Shown: piece by piece, positions 7,945 to 16,849 of the stretch
Layout of the letters: every line of letters begins with the position of its first letter
Numbering within the stretch: position 1 is the first letter of the stretch
Origin: an uncultured Brachyspira sp.
Lineage (GTDB): Bacteria; Spirochaetota; Brachyspiria; Brachyspirales; Brachyspiraceae
DNA: 64,000 nt
Assembly (NCBI RefSeq): GCF_944388875.1
Contig: NZ_CALXKQ010000006.1
Location: forward strand, 1 to 64,000
Direction of reading: 5' to 3'
Translations under genes and position numbers: made by a program
Notes under the pieces: model-generated
Databases searched by the model: none
Told to the model about the DNA's origin: nothing
Seen by the model: the letters and a program-made list of their open reading frames with translations, nothing else

Positions 7945-8478
7945 ATGGAAATTAAAGATTCTACAAGAAGTGCATTGATTAGAAAAGGAAATGAGCTTTT
8001 TAATCAAAAGGATATAGATGGGGCTTACCGATGCTATTTAACAGCCTCATATTTTGGCGGTATAGAGAAAATTGCGGATTATTATAATTTTGAAAAGAAA
8101 AATATTATAAAAGCAATGCAGTTATATAAATTTATCTTAAAAGAAGACTCTAATCTAGGAGGTAATGTAAGAGCCAAGCAAAAATTGGATAAATTATCAG
8201 AATCTGTGGTTAAAGTTTTGAGAAAATGGCTTAAAGAAGATGAAACTTTTGATGCTGAAAATAAAAATACTAAACTTGAATTGGATAGTAAAAATGCTGT
8301 GCTTCCTTCTAATTATAAAAAAAATAGTTTGGAAGATATACTAAAAGAAAAAGAGAAATTGGATAAAAAAGCTGAAAAAGATTTAGAAAATAATAATAAT
8401 GATTTTTATTCCAAAGCATCAAATATAAAAAAGCCAGTTTTTGAAAAAATATATACAAATAAACAAAATAAAAAATAA
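7945..8478 (+). CDS. conserved hypothetical protein with TPR-like N terminus
   Basis: I do not recognise a named family. Residues about 8-75 are helical with a TPR-like look (ALIRKGNELFNQKDIDGAYRCYLTASYFGG, broken here only in description; then MQLYKFIL). The remainder (about 100-177) is highly charged, lysine-rich and probably disordered. There is no signal peptide, so it is probably cytoplasmic. It is the first gene of a rightward cluster leading into the GlmU-like gene after 34 bp. A consensus -10 box lies only 8 nt before the ATG, so it may be translated without a leader. AGAG is the only SD-like sequence. Confidence 0.6.
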   Translation: MEIKDSTRSALIRKGNELFNQKDIDGAYRCYLTASYFGGIEKIADYYNFEKKNIIKAMQLYKFILKEDSNLGGNVRAKQKLDKLSESVVKVLRKWLKEDETFDAENKNTKLELDSKNAVLPSNYKKNSLEDILKEKEKLDKKAEKDLENNNNDFYSKASNIKKPVFEKIYTNKQNKK

Positions 8479-8512
8479 AAACTATTAAACATAAAAATTA
8501 GGAGTTCTCTTT

Positions 8513-10048
8513 ATGGAAAAAAATGTAGTAGAAATAGAAAATGCCCTTGCTTCACTTTCATCAAAGTTCTCAAAAAATGATACTTTGGTTATTATATTGG
8601 CTGCTGGTCATGGTAAAAGAATAAGAAGCTCCACTTCAAAGATGCTTCATACTATATGGGGCGTTCCTAGTATAGAAAGAGTTAGACTTGCAGTTAGAAA
8701 CGGCATGCCTAAAAGTAATATTACTATAGTTGTAGGAATAAAAGCATTGGATGTAGCTAATGCTGTTGGAAAACAAGCCAATACAAATTTTGCGTATCAG
8801 GAAGAGCAAAGAGGTACTGGACATGCTGTCAAAGTAGGACTTGAAAAAAGCGATTTAAAAAATATTAAATATTGTTATGTAATATATGCTGATATGGGAC
8901 TTATAGATTCTGAAACTATGAAAGAATTTCATGAAGAGTTTATTAAATCTAAAACAGATATGATAGTTATGACTGCTTTATATGACGGACCTAAAGGCAG
9001 TAATTATTATGGAAGAATACTTAGAAGCAGAGGCTTAACATGTGATGGTAAAGTAAGTAAATATAAACAAAAATCTCAGGGTAATGTACTTGGTGTTATT
9101 GAATATAAAGATATACTTGCCATGAATGATGATGATAAACTTTATAAAACATATAAAGATGAAAAGTTTTCTTATGAAAAAGATGAATTATTGGACAATT
9201 TTAATGAATATGTAGCTGGTATATATGGTTTTAAAATGAAGCCTTTAGAAGAGCTGATACAAAAGTTAGAGGCTAATAATGCCCAAAATGAACTTTATTT
9301 AACGGATTTAATAGAAATATTTTTCAATAATAATTTATCTATTTCTACATACATGCCTAAAGACAGCAGAGTTGTTTTAGGATTTAATGATAAAACAGTT
9401 CTTAAAGAGATGGAATCTATTGCCAGAGCTAATGTTTATAATAAGTTAAAGAATATTATTACTATATATGATGCAGAAGATTTCTTTATTGATGATACTG
9501 TTGTAGAGCAAATACTTGAAAGAGATAAAGATGAAAAACCTCTTGATATATATGTTGGCAAAGGAGCATATATTGGAAAAGGAGTTACTCTTAATTATGG
9601 AGTTACCATATCTCATGGAGCTAAATTAGAAGGAAATGTTTATCTTGGAGAGCATACTTATATAGGAGATAATGCTCTTATTTCATGCTTAGAAAATCAA
9701 AAACTCATACTTGATGATGATGTTCAAATATATTCAGGAAACCAAATTAAAGGAAATGTTTATATAGGAAAGAATACAATATTAGAAAGAGGAGTAAATG
9801 TTACGGGAAGTGATAATCATCCTATAAATATAGGAAGCAATGTACTTATAAAGGGAGTTAGTTATCTGTATGGTTCTATTGTTGATGACAATGCTTATAT
9901 AGAACATTGTATATTCTATTATTCACATATAAAGGCATTATTAGATGATAAAGGGAATGTAATAAAATGCCGATTTATAAGACCTAAGGAAGAAGGTTTA
10001 GAATCAGTAAGTAAGATAGAAGATGGTAAAAAAACTAAGAAAAAATAG
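8513..10048 (+). CDS. GlmU-like nucleotidyltransferase with left-handed beta-helix
   Basis: The N-terminal half is a sugar-phosphate nucleotidyltransferase. It has LAAGHGKRIRSSTSKMLH (about 29-46), the NTP-binding signature LAAGxGTRMxSxxPKxLH; EEQRGTGHAV (about 102-111); YYGRILR (about 163-169); and NNAQNELYLTDLIEIF (about 255-270). The metal-binding GDxPL loop reads YADMGL, keeping the aspartate. The C-terminal part (about 340-480) has hexapeptide repeats typical of left-handed beta-helices. The GlmU acetyltransferase motif around the catalytic histidine (NHLxYxGD) is not visible, so acetyltransferase activity is doubtful. It may act as a UDP-GlcNAc pyrophosphorylase only, or on another sugar. 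A clear AGGAG lies upstream. The 3' end overlaps the next gene by 26 bp. Confidence 0.75.
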   Translation: MEKNVVEIENALASLSSKFSKNDTLVIILAAGHGKRIRSSTSKMLHTIWGVPSIERVRLAVRNGMPKSNITIVVGIKALDVANAVGKQANTNFAYQEEQRGTGHAVKVGLEKSDLKNIKYCYVIYADMGLIDSETMKEFHEEFIKSKTDMIVMTALYDGPKGSNYYGRILRSRGLTCDGKVSKYKQKSQGNVLGVIEYKDILAMNDDDKLYKTYKDEKFSYEKDELLDNFNEYVAGIYGFKMKPLEELIQKLEANNAQNELYLTDLIEIFFNNNLSISTYMPKDSRVVLGFNDKTVLKEMESIARANVYNKLKNIITIYDAEDFFIDDTVVEQILERDKDEKPLDIYVGKGAYIGKGVTLNYGVTISHGAKLEGNVYLGEHTYIGDNALISCLENQKLILDDDVQIYSGNQIKGNVYIGKNTILERGVNVTGSDNHPINIGSNVLIKGVSYLYGSIVDDNAYIEHCIFYYSHIKALLDDKGNVIKCRFIRPKEEGLESVSKIEDGKKTKKK

Positions 10049-11159
10049 TATATTATTTATAATAATAGCATTGATTATTTTTTTATGTGCTAGTTTAACT
10101 GCCCAATATCAAAAAGATTTAAGAAATGATGCTCCTCCTCTTACAGAGCATTATATAAGAATGAGCGGATTTGAGTCGTTGATTACATGGTCTGTTGCTT
10201 CTTTGAGGGAAGAGCCTAATATTACTGATTTATTTGTTGATATAAGAAATAATATACATTTTGCTTATTATGATAATGTGCTGAATACAGCAGTTTATGT
10301 TACTGGAAAAGACGGCAAGTTTACTAGAACCTTGCTTGATGATAATAGAGATTTAGGCGGATTAATTACTTTAGCCACCAATAATAATAATATTCATACA
10401 GCATATAACAGGTCAAGCAAATTATTATATGCTAATAATAACGGCGGTTCTTTTAATAATTATGATATGGATTTAACAGCAAATAAAAAAATAATAGACT
10501 TAAAATTAGTTGTATCTGCTTTCTATTATCCTACATTGTTTTTTATAGACAGCAGAGGAATTTTATCCGTATCAAGATTTTATAGAGATAATTTCTTCTC
10601 TGATTTCGTTTATACAAATAATATAGTTGATAGTGTATATCCAGTGGCAGAAAAGGACGGATATGCTTTATTTATACATGATTATGAAACAGGAAATATA
10701 TTTTATGGTTCTAGAAAAACAAATACAGCATTTAGATTTTTTGATAACAGAGCCATAGTAACTAATTCTGATATTTATACGGTAATACATGAAGAGCATA
10801 ACAGATTCAATGTACTTTACACAACAAAAGATAATCAAAATGAAATAAGATATATGAGATTTTATCATGGAAGTTTTAGTAATGGAGTAATAACAGAAGA
10901 TGATAAAAAAATTACTTCATTAGATGCTACATTAAATTATGGTTATGAGGTAACAGCATTATATTTAAAAGAAGATGGTAATAAAAGTTTGTATATGGAT
11001 GGAAGAGTTATAGATTTATCAATACTTGGAACAAGTAAAGGTAATGTGAAAGTTGCTGCTGCTCAATATCCGTATTTTTATCTTTTATATTATAATGATA
11101 TATTTCAAGAATTGAGGGTAACTAAGATAAATATAAGTGATGTTGAAAAATCAAAATAA
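10023..11159 (+). CDS. exported hypothetical protein, probable beta-propeller
   Basis: A 378-residue protein of unknown function. Residues 1-28 form a positively charged start, a hydrophobic core (SILFIIIALIIFLCASL) and TAQ, which fits a signal peptide or an uncleaved anchor. The mature part has repeated blocks of about 45-55 residues, such as NIHFAYYDNVLNTAVYVT, NIHTAYNRSSKLLYANNNG and RFNVLYTTKDNQNEIRY. Each has the form 'hydrophobic strand, turn, tyrosine strand', suggesting a periplasmic propeller fold. The start overlaps the GlmU-like gene by 26 bp in another frame, which implies translational coupling. I cannot assign a partner or substrate. Confidence 0.65.
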   Translation: MVKKLRKNSILFIIIALIIFLCASLTAQYQKDLRNDAPPLTEHYIRMSGFESLITWSVASLREEPNITDLFVDIRNNIHFAYYDNVLNTAVYVTGKDGKFTRTLLDDNRDLGGLITLATNNNNIHTAYNRSSKLLYANNNGGSFNNYDMDLTANKKIIDLKLVVSAFYYPTLFFIDSRGILSVSRFYRDNFFSDFVYTNNIVDSVYPVAEKDGYALFIHDYETGNIFYGSRKTNTAFRFFDNRAIVTNSDIYTVIHEEHNRFNVLYTTKDNQNEIRYMRFYHGSFSNGVITEDDKKITSLDATLNYGYEVTALYLKEDGNKSLYMDGRVIDLSILGTSKGNVKVAAAQYPYFYLLYYNDIFQELRVTKINISDVEKSK

Positions 11160-11172
11160 GACGATAATAAAT

Positions 11173-11201
11173 TTGACATTTTTACATTTAAAATGTTTAA
11201 T
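11173..11201 (+). promoter_or_regulatory. possible internal promoter for the DUF2225 gene
   Basis: TTGACA (11173-11178), 17 bp, TTTAAT (11196-11201), in the 71-bp gap before the DUF2225 gene. Confidence 0.45.
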
Positions 11202-11230
11202 TAAATAATTGTAAGAAATAGGATGTTTTT

Positions 11231-12112
11231 ATGAGTGATGAACAACCAAAAGTATCTTTTATAGAAAAAAATCCAAGAACTTGTCCTGTATGCAAGGGTG
11301 ATTTTTACCATGAAATGCTTCTAAGCGGCGGCGGAAGATTAATAGCAGGACAATTAAGAAATGACTTAAGAAGAACCTATGAAAAGAGTAAAAGATATGG
11401 TACTGTATATCCATTAATATATGTAGTTGTGGTTTGTCCGCACTGTTTATATGCTGCTTTTCAGGAGGATTTTCAATTAATAGATCCTAAGAAAAAGGAT
11501 GCTGCTTCAGATTCTGCTGTTAATAGAGCTAAGTATATGAAAGAATTTTTCGGAGATGATGTAGATTTTACAAGAAACAGAACATTGCTTGAAGGTGCGG
11601 CAAGTTATTTTTTAGCATTGGATGGCTATCATTATCATGGAAAAGATACTGCCCCTACTTTAAAAAAGGCTTTATGTTCTTTGAGATTAAGCTGGACATT
11701 AGAAGATTTGGCAAGTGTTTACCCTAATGAAAATTATGAAAGACTTATACCATTTTTTCAATATAAAGCAAGCGAATTATATTCAGCTTCTATAGAATGT
11801 ATGCAAAACGGAAAAGAAAATTTTGAGAAATTAAAATCTTTCGGACCTGATATAGATAATAATTTTGGTTATGAAGGTATGCTTTATATGGGGGCTTTGC
11901 TTGGAATGGATGCCTCTAAATTTATACCAGACCCTAAGGTTAAAGCTCAAACTTTAGTACAGGCTAAAAGAAAAATAAGTAAAGTATTTGGTTCTGGTAA
12001 GACAAGCAAATCTAAACCTTCAGCATTGCTTGAAAAAATAAAAGAATTACATAATAATATAACAGATGAACTAAATCGTCTTAATGAAGAATATGGTATA
12101 GATGTGAGTTAA
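11231..12112 (+). CDS. DUF2225 zinc-binding protein
   Basis: This matches the DUF2225 family found in spirochaetes and Firmicutes, whose function is not established. Two CxxC pairs near the N terminus, CPVCKGDF (about 18-25) and CPHCLYAAFQEDF (about 73-85), probably bind a structural metal. Between them lies the basic stretch RNDLRRTYEKSKRYG. The C-terminal half is helical with TPR-like character (about 100-220) and ends in a coiled-coil-like tail. No signal peptide is seen. The stop codon overlaps the ATG of the LptF/G-like gene (TAATG), so the two are translationally coupled. Confidence 0.8.
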   Translation: MSDEQPKVSFIEKNPRTCPVCKGDFYHEMLLSGGGRLIAGQLRNDLRRTYEKSKRYGTVYPLIYVVVVCPHCLYAAFQEDFQLIDPKKKDAASDSAVNRAKYMKEFFGDDVDFTRNRTLLEGAASYFLALDGYHYHGKDTAPTLKKALCSLRLSWTLEDLASVYPNENYERLIPFFQYKASELYSASIECMQNGKENFEKLKSFGPDIDNNFGYEGMLYMGALLGMDASKFIPDPKVKAQTLVQAKRKISKVFGSGKTSKSKPSALLEKIKELHNNITDELNRLNEEYGIDVS

Positions 12113-13182
12113 TGAAGAAGCTAAATCTGTATTTATTAAAAGAGTTCCTTTCTTTTTTCTTTGGATCATTATTTTTATTTGTTATTTTAGTTACAATAGC
12201 AGATTTAAGCAGCAGATTATCTTTTTATACTGCACATCCTGAATTAATGAGATATTTTGTTACATACCATTTGGCAAGAGCACCTCATAATACATATTAT
12301 ATATTTCCAGTAGCTTTAATGTTCTCTTCTACATATGTACTAGGAACTTTCGTAAAAAATAAAGAAATGATAGCTGTTGAAAATTCTGGTATTAGTTTAT
12401 TTAAATTTTCTAGTCCGATATTTATAATAGTTATATTTTTATGTTTATTTCTTGTATTTTTTTGGGAATTTGTAGCAGCTCCATTAAATAAAGTATCATT
12501 TGATGCTAATGATAAGATGCATGGAAATACTAAAAGTTCAAAAAGCGGTCCTTGGCAGCTGTTTGGAGGAAATAATTATATTTACTTTATAGATACATAT
12601 TTTTATCAAGAACAATATATGACAAATACGATAATATTAAAATTGGATGATAGCGGATCTATAAAAATGAGAATATCAAGTCCTTATATTCAATGGAATA
12701 ATAATGATAGAAAATGGTATGTATCCAGCGGAATATTAACTACATTTAGTGACAATAAGGAAATAACTGTTCAAGAGATAACAAATTATCAACTAGATGT
12801 TTTGGAAAGACCGGAACATTTTTACGGACGTCCTCCATTAGATTCTATGAGCATAAGTGAAGAAGCACGCATTATAAGATTACAGAAAGAAGTAAATATG
12901 AATACATCAAAATTAGAAACGGATTTGCATTATAGAATATCATACTGTTTTTCAGGATTTATTATAGTTTTATTAGCATCATTATTTTCTAAATTTTCTA
13001 CTCAAAGTGTATTAGTTGTAAGTTTAGTATTGGTTATATTAGTAGCATTGTTTTATTATTCTATTGTTATGATATTCAGATCTATGGGTGAAGCCGGAAA
13101 TATGAATGCTTTTATTGCTGCTTGGATGCCTAATATAATATTTGGCATACTATGTATATTGGCTTTTAAGAAATTCCACTAA
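12112..13182 (+). CDS. LptF/LptG family permease
   Basis: LptF/G proteins are the membrane subunits of the ABC transporter that moves lipopolysaccharide or other lipids from the inner membrane toward the outer membrane. This 356-residue protein has the family layout: N-terminal membrane segments (about 10-32, 58-78, 98-120), a periplasmic beta domain (about 130-265) and three C-terminal segments (about 275-355). The start LNLYLLKEFLSFFFGSLFLF is typical. Spirochaetes such as Brachyspira have lipooligosaccharide, which suits this role. The partner permease and the ATPase are not in the window. The 3' end overlaps the convergent GNAT gene by 17 bp. Confidence 0.8.
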   Translation: MKKLNLYLLKEFLSFFFGSLFLFVILVTIADLSSRLSFYTAHPELMRYFVTYHLARAPHNTYYIFPVALMFSSTYVLGTFVKNKEMIAVENSGISLFKFSSPIFIIVIFLCLFLVFFWEFVAAPLNKVSFDANDKMHGNTKSSKSGPWQLFGGNNYIYFIDTYFYQEQYMTNTIILKLDDSGSIKMRISSPYIQWNNNDRKWYVSSGILTTFSDNKEITVQEITNYQLDVLERPEHFYGRPPLDSMSISEEARIIRLQKEVNMNTSKLETDLHYRISYCFSGFIIVLLASLFSKFSTQSVLVVSLVLVILVALFYYSIVMIFRSMGEAGNMNAFIAAWMPNIIFGILCILAFKKFH

Positions 13183-13624
13183 TTTTATCAATTTGTTTTT
13201 CCATTATAATAGCGTCAAATTGATTATTATAATATTTGTTTCTAATTGATATTTCTTTAAAACCATTTTTTATATAAAAGTTTTTAGCTATTATATTTTT
13301 TTCATGCAAATCTAATTTTATGCTGTTTACATTATTATTTTTGGCTTCATTAAATAAATATGATAATAATTTATTACCATATCCATTGTTATATGGATAA
13401 ACTGCTATAAATATTATATCTATTTCTGGCGGAAGCAAAAAATATATTAAAAAACCAAATATAGATTTATCATTTTTTATTATAACAACCTTATTATATT
13501 CATCTTCTATATATTTTTTTATAGTTTCTTTTGATAAATTTATATATTCACTTTTTAAAGATATAGAAAAAATTGAATCTATGATATAATCATCAGAATT
13601 ATTTATAAACTCAATATTTTCCAT
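13166..13624 (-). CDS. GNAT family N-acetyltransferase
   Basis: A 152-residue acetyl-CoA-dependent N-acetyltransferase of unknown substrate. The core strand IIFIAVYPYNNGYGNKLLSYLF (shown in part; about 76-97) contains the acetyl-CoA pyrophosphate-binding loop, here YNNGYGNKL instead of the usual RRxGxGxxL. KNFYIKNGFKEISIRNKYY (about 118-136) is the classic C-terminal block 'FYxKxGF'. There is no visible SD. It starts 3 bp after the proS stop codon, so it is likely translated by coupling to proS. It could act on a protein N terminus or a small molecule. Confidence 0.75.
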   Translation of the reverse strand: MENIEFINNSDDYIIDSIFSISLKSEYINLSKETIKKYIEDEYNKVVIIKNDKSIFGFLIYFLLPPEIDIIFIAVYPYNNGYGNKLLSYLFNEAKNNNVNSIKLDLHEKNIIAKNFYIKNGFKEISIRNKYYNNQFDAIIMEKQIDKISGIS

Positions 13625-13627
13625 ATA

Positions 13628-15364
13628 TTATAATTTATTATTAATTTCATCAAATAATTCTTGTTTCTTTGTTTTCACATATTCTATTATTTCATCAGCT
13701 TTTACTTCAATAGTATTAGATGAATTTCTTAGTTTAAACTCTACTACCCCACGCTGAAGAGATTTTTTTCCAACCATTATTCTCATAGGTATTCCTATTA
13801 AATCACAATCATTAAGTTTAACTCCAAGCCTTTCCTTTCTATCATCAAATATAGTTTCAATACCAATATTATTTAAAGACTTATATATTTCTTCAGCCTT
13901 TTTAAATGATTCTTCACCTTCCTTATCAATAGCAACAACAATAGCTTCATAAGGAGCAACGCTTATAGGAAATATTATTCCTTTATCATCATAATTTTGT
14001 TCTATAATAGAAGCCAAAGCCCTAGTAACTCCAATCCCATAGCATCCCATTATAGGAATTATCTCTTTATTATTTTCATCCAAAACTTTGAAATTAAATG
14101 CTTCAGTATATTTATCGCCAAGTTTGAAAATATGACCTAGCTCCAAACCTTTCTTTTGATAAAGAACTTCTCCGCATTCAGGACATTTATCTCCTTCTTT
14201 AGCTAACCTGAAATCTCCCCATACATCAATATTAAAGTCCCTATTTATATTAACATTTTTTATATGCGTATCATCCTTATTTCCTCCAACTATAGCATCA
14301 GATACCGATTTTATAGTATTATCAGCAAAAACTCTAACTTTTTTCTTTAATCCTATAGGCGAAGCAAAACCGACTCTAGCACCTGTAACTTCTTTTACAG
14401 TATCTTCATCAGCAAGTTCTATTTCCAATCCTCCTAATGCATTGCAAAGTTTAGTTTCATTAATTTCTAAATCACCTCTAATTACAACAAGTATAACTTC
14501 TCCCTCTTCTGTTTTGTATATTATACTTTTTATAAAATTATCAGCAGTTGTATTGAAGAATTTTTCCAAATCATTAATAGTTCTTATGTCAGGTGTATAT
14601 ACTTCCTCTAAAGGCTCATCTGTATAAGAATTAGAATACTCTTCATCTTTAACATTAGCTTTCTCTACATTAGCTCTGTAGCTGCATTTAGAACAAAAAA
14701 TTATTGTTTCCTCCCCTACTTCGCTTAAAACCATAAACTCTTCACTGCCTTCTCCTCCCATAGCACCGCTGTCAGCTTTAACACTTACTGTATCAAGCCC
14801 CATTCTTTTAAATATTTTTGTATATGCTCTGCTCATATCATTATAAGTTTTATCCAAGCATTCCTTGGTTATATGAAATGAGTATGCATCTTTCATTATA
14901 AATTCTTTTGATCTTATAACTCCAAATCTAGGACGTATTTCATCTCTGAATTTTGTATGTATTTGATATAAAGTTAAAGGAAAATCTTTATACGAATGTA
15001 TTTCATTTTGTGCAGTTATAGTAAACGCTTCTTCATGAGTAGGTCCCATAGCCATATCAGCATTATTTCTATCTTTTAATCTGAATAATTCTTTTTTAAA
15101 TCTTTCCCACCTTCCTGAAGGAGTAAGAAGTTCTTTTGAAACAAGTATAGGCATTATGCATTCATTGGAATCTATGGCATCCATCTCTTCACGTATTATA
15201 TTTGATATTTTATTCAATACTCTTACACCTAAAGGCAAATATGAGTAAAGTCCATTGGATATTTTTCTAGCAAGCCCCGCTCTTAGCATTAATTTGTTTG
15301 AAGCTATTACTGCATCTCTAGGAGCTTCTTTCAATGTTGGAATAAACATTTTTGATAAACGCAT
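13628..15364 (-). CDS. proS: prolyl-tRNA synthetase, bacterial type with editing domain
   Basis: ProS charges tRNA-Pro with proline. The class II core begins MRLSKMFIPTLKEAPRDA and has RAGLARKISNGLYSYLPLG (about 31-49), MGPTHEEAFT (about 107-116), RPRFGVIRSKEFIMKDAYSF (about 151-170) and GCYGIGVTRALASI (about 440-453, motif 3). The long insertion between motifs 2 and 3 (about 225-405) is the bacterial editing domain that clears Ala-tRNA-Pro. I place the start at ATG 15364, which follows AGGTGA with a 5-nt gap. An upstream in-frame GTG at 15373 lies inside that SD sequence. It is followed by a GNAT gene 3 bp downstream. Confidence 0.96.
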   Translation of the reverse strand: MRLSKMFIPTLKEAPRDAVIASNKLMLRAGLARKISNGLYSYLPLGVRVLNKISNIIREEMDAIDSNECIMPILVSKELLTPSGRWERFKKELFRLKDRNNADMAMGPTHEEAFTITAQNEIHSYKDFPLTLYQIHTKFRDEIRPRFGVIRSKEFIMKDAYSFHITKECLDKTYNDMSRAYTKIFKRMGLDTVSVKADSGAMGGEGSEEFMVLSEVGEETIIFCSKCSYRANVEKANVKDEEYSNSYTDEPLEEVYTPDIRTINDLEKFFNTTADNFIKSIIYKTEEGEVILVVIRGDLEINETKLCNALGGLEIELADEDTVKEVTGARVGFASPIGLKKKVRVFADNTIKSVSDAIVGGNKDDTHIKNVNINRDFNIDVWGDFRLAKEGDKCPECGEVLYQKKGLELGHIFKLGDKYTEAFNFKVLDENNKEIIPIMGCYGIGVTRALASIIEQNYDDKGIIFPISVAPYEAIVVAIDKEGEESFKKAEEIYKSLNNIGIETIFDDRKERLGVKLNDCDLIGIPMRIMVGKKSLQRGVVEFKLRNSSNTIEVKADEIIEYVKTKKQELFDEINNKL

Positions 15365-15456
15365 AATATTCACCTCATAAAATTATATAAAATTGTATTA
15401 ATAATATATTATAAAACTAAAATTATCAACTGTTAATATAAAATGGTTTTTAATAA

Positions 15457-16611
15457 TTATTTTTTCATTGAATCTATCATCCAAGCAGTTTCTTTTCTTA
15501 TCTCATTATCCATATTTATAATATTTTCTATAGTTAAAGGAATATTTATTTTTCTATTGCATATTTTACTTACTATATTAAATATATCAGTAAATCCTAT
15601 TTTCTTTTCTAAAAATGAATAAACACATATTTCATTTGCAGCATTCAAAATGCATGGATAAAGACCGCCTTTTCTTCCGCATTCATAAGCTAGTTTAAGC
15701 ATAATAAATTTATCTATATCCATTTTATAAAAGTTTATTTCAGGATGTTCATATAATCTTAATTTTTCAAAAGGCGTATTTTTAATCTCTGGATAAGTAA
15801 GTGCATGCTGTATAGGAAGCCTCATATCATTTTTTCCAATCTGAGCATAAATTTCTCCGTCAATAAATTCTGCCATAGAATGTATTAAACTTTGAGGATG
15901 AATTATTGTTTCTATCATATCATAATCTAAATTAAATAAATGATGAGCTTCTATAACTTCAAAACCCTTATTCATCATAGTAGCACTGTCAATAGTTATT
16001 TTGCTTCCCATTGACCAAGTAGGATGTTTTAATGCCATCTCTACCGTAACATTTTTTAATTCTTCTTTCGGAGTTCTAAAAAAAGGACCTCCTGAAGCTG
16101 TTATTATTATTTTTGAAAGAGCGTTTTTAGGGAAATGTCTAAGCATTTGGAATATTGCAGAATGTTCGCTATCTATTGGTATTAAACTAGCATTATGTTC
16201 TTTTAATAGTTCATTTATTATATCTCCTCCTACAACTAAGGTTTCTTTATTTGCCAATGCTATAGTCTTTCCTTTTTTTATGGCCTCTATTGTAGGAAGA
16301 AAACCAGCATATCCTGTAAGGGCATTTACTAGTATATCAAAATCTGTATGTTTTACAAAATCAGCTATGCTTCCTTCATAAATGTTTATATTATCGGTGC
16401 AGTCATAGTCTTTAAAAATGTTTAATGCATTTTTATCAGATATATTAACTGTTTTAGGTTTAAACTCTGTGCATAAAGTTCTCAATACATCTATTTTACT
16501 GTTTGAAGACATGCCAACTATTTCAAAATCATTATTAAACTCTCTCACAACAGAACAAGTATTAGTGCCTATAGAGCCTGTAGCTCCCAACAAAAGAATT
16601 CTTTTTTTCAT
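15457..16611 (-). CDS. dxr: 1-deoxy-D-xylulose 5-phosphate reductoisomerase
   Basis: Dxr converts DXP to 2-C-methyl-D-erythritol 4-phosphate with NADPH, the first committed step of the MEP isoprenoid pathway. The N terminus carries the nucleotide-binding ILLLGATGSIGTNT. LANKETLV (about 117-124), IPIDSEHSAIFQ (about 144-155) and HPTWSMGSKITIDSATMMNK (about 204-223) hold the catalytic and metal-binding residues. The length of 384 is normal. I choose ATG 16611; a TTG at 16617 is also in frame, but the spacing to the GGA SD-like sequence favours the ATG. It is a single leftward gene 84 bp from proS. No other MEP gene is nearby. Confidence 0.96.
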   Translation of the reverse strand: MKKRILLLGATGSIGTNTCSVVREFNNDFEIVGMSSNSKIDVLRTLCTEFKPKTVNISDKNALNIFKDYDCTDNINIYEGSIADFVKHTDFDILVNALTGYAGFLPTIEAIKKGKTIALANKETLVVGGDIINELLKEHNASLIPIDSEHSAIFQMLRHFPKNALSKIIITASGGPFFRTPKEELKNVTVEMALKHPTWSMGSKITIDSATMMNKGFEVIEAHHLFNLDYDMIETIIHPQSLIHSMAEFIDGEIYAQIGKNDMRLPIQHALTYPEIKNTPFEKLRLYEHPEINFYKMDIDKFIMLKLAYECGRKGGLYPCILNAANEICVYSFLEKKIGFTDIFNIVSKICNRKINIPLTIENIINMDNEIRKETAWMIDSMKK

Positions 16612-16785
16612 TTTCAATATCCGTTATAATATATATTTAAATGTTGTTTAATTTTATCATTGTTTTTTATGCAAGTAAAGAAAATTATATAAAAATAATT
16701 TTATTAATAATTTTTTATTTTTATTTAGTAAATCACAAATAAACCGATACTTAATTGAAGAATTGTATATAAATTAACATAACTA

Positions 16786-16813
16786 TTGAAATTTATACTG
16801 GTTTATATATAAT
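16786..16813 (+). promoter_or_regulatory. promoter of the GldG-like gene
   Basis: TTGAAA (16786-16791), 16 bp, TATAAT (16808-16813), 36 bp before the ATG at 16850. Confidence 0.55.
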
Positions 16814-16849
16814 ACTTATTCAAATTAATAAAAAACGGATTATTAGCTA

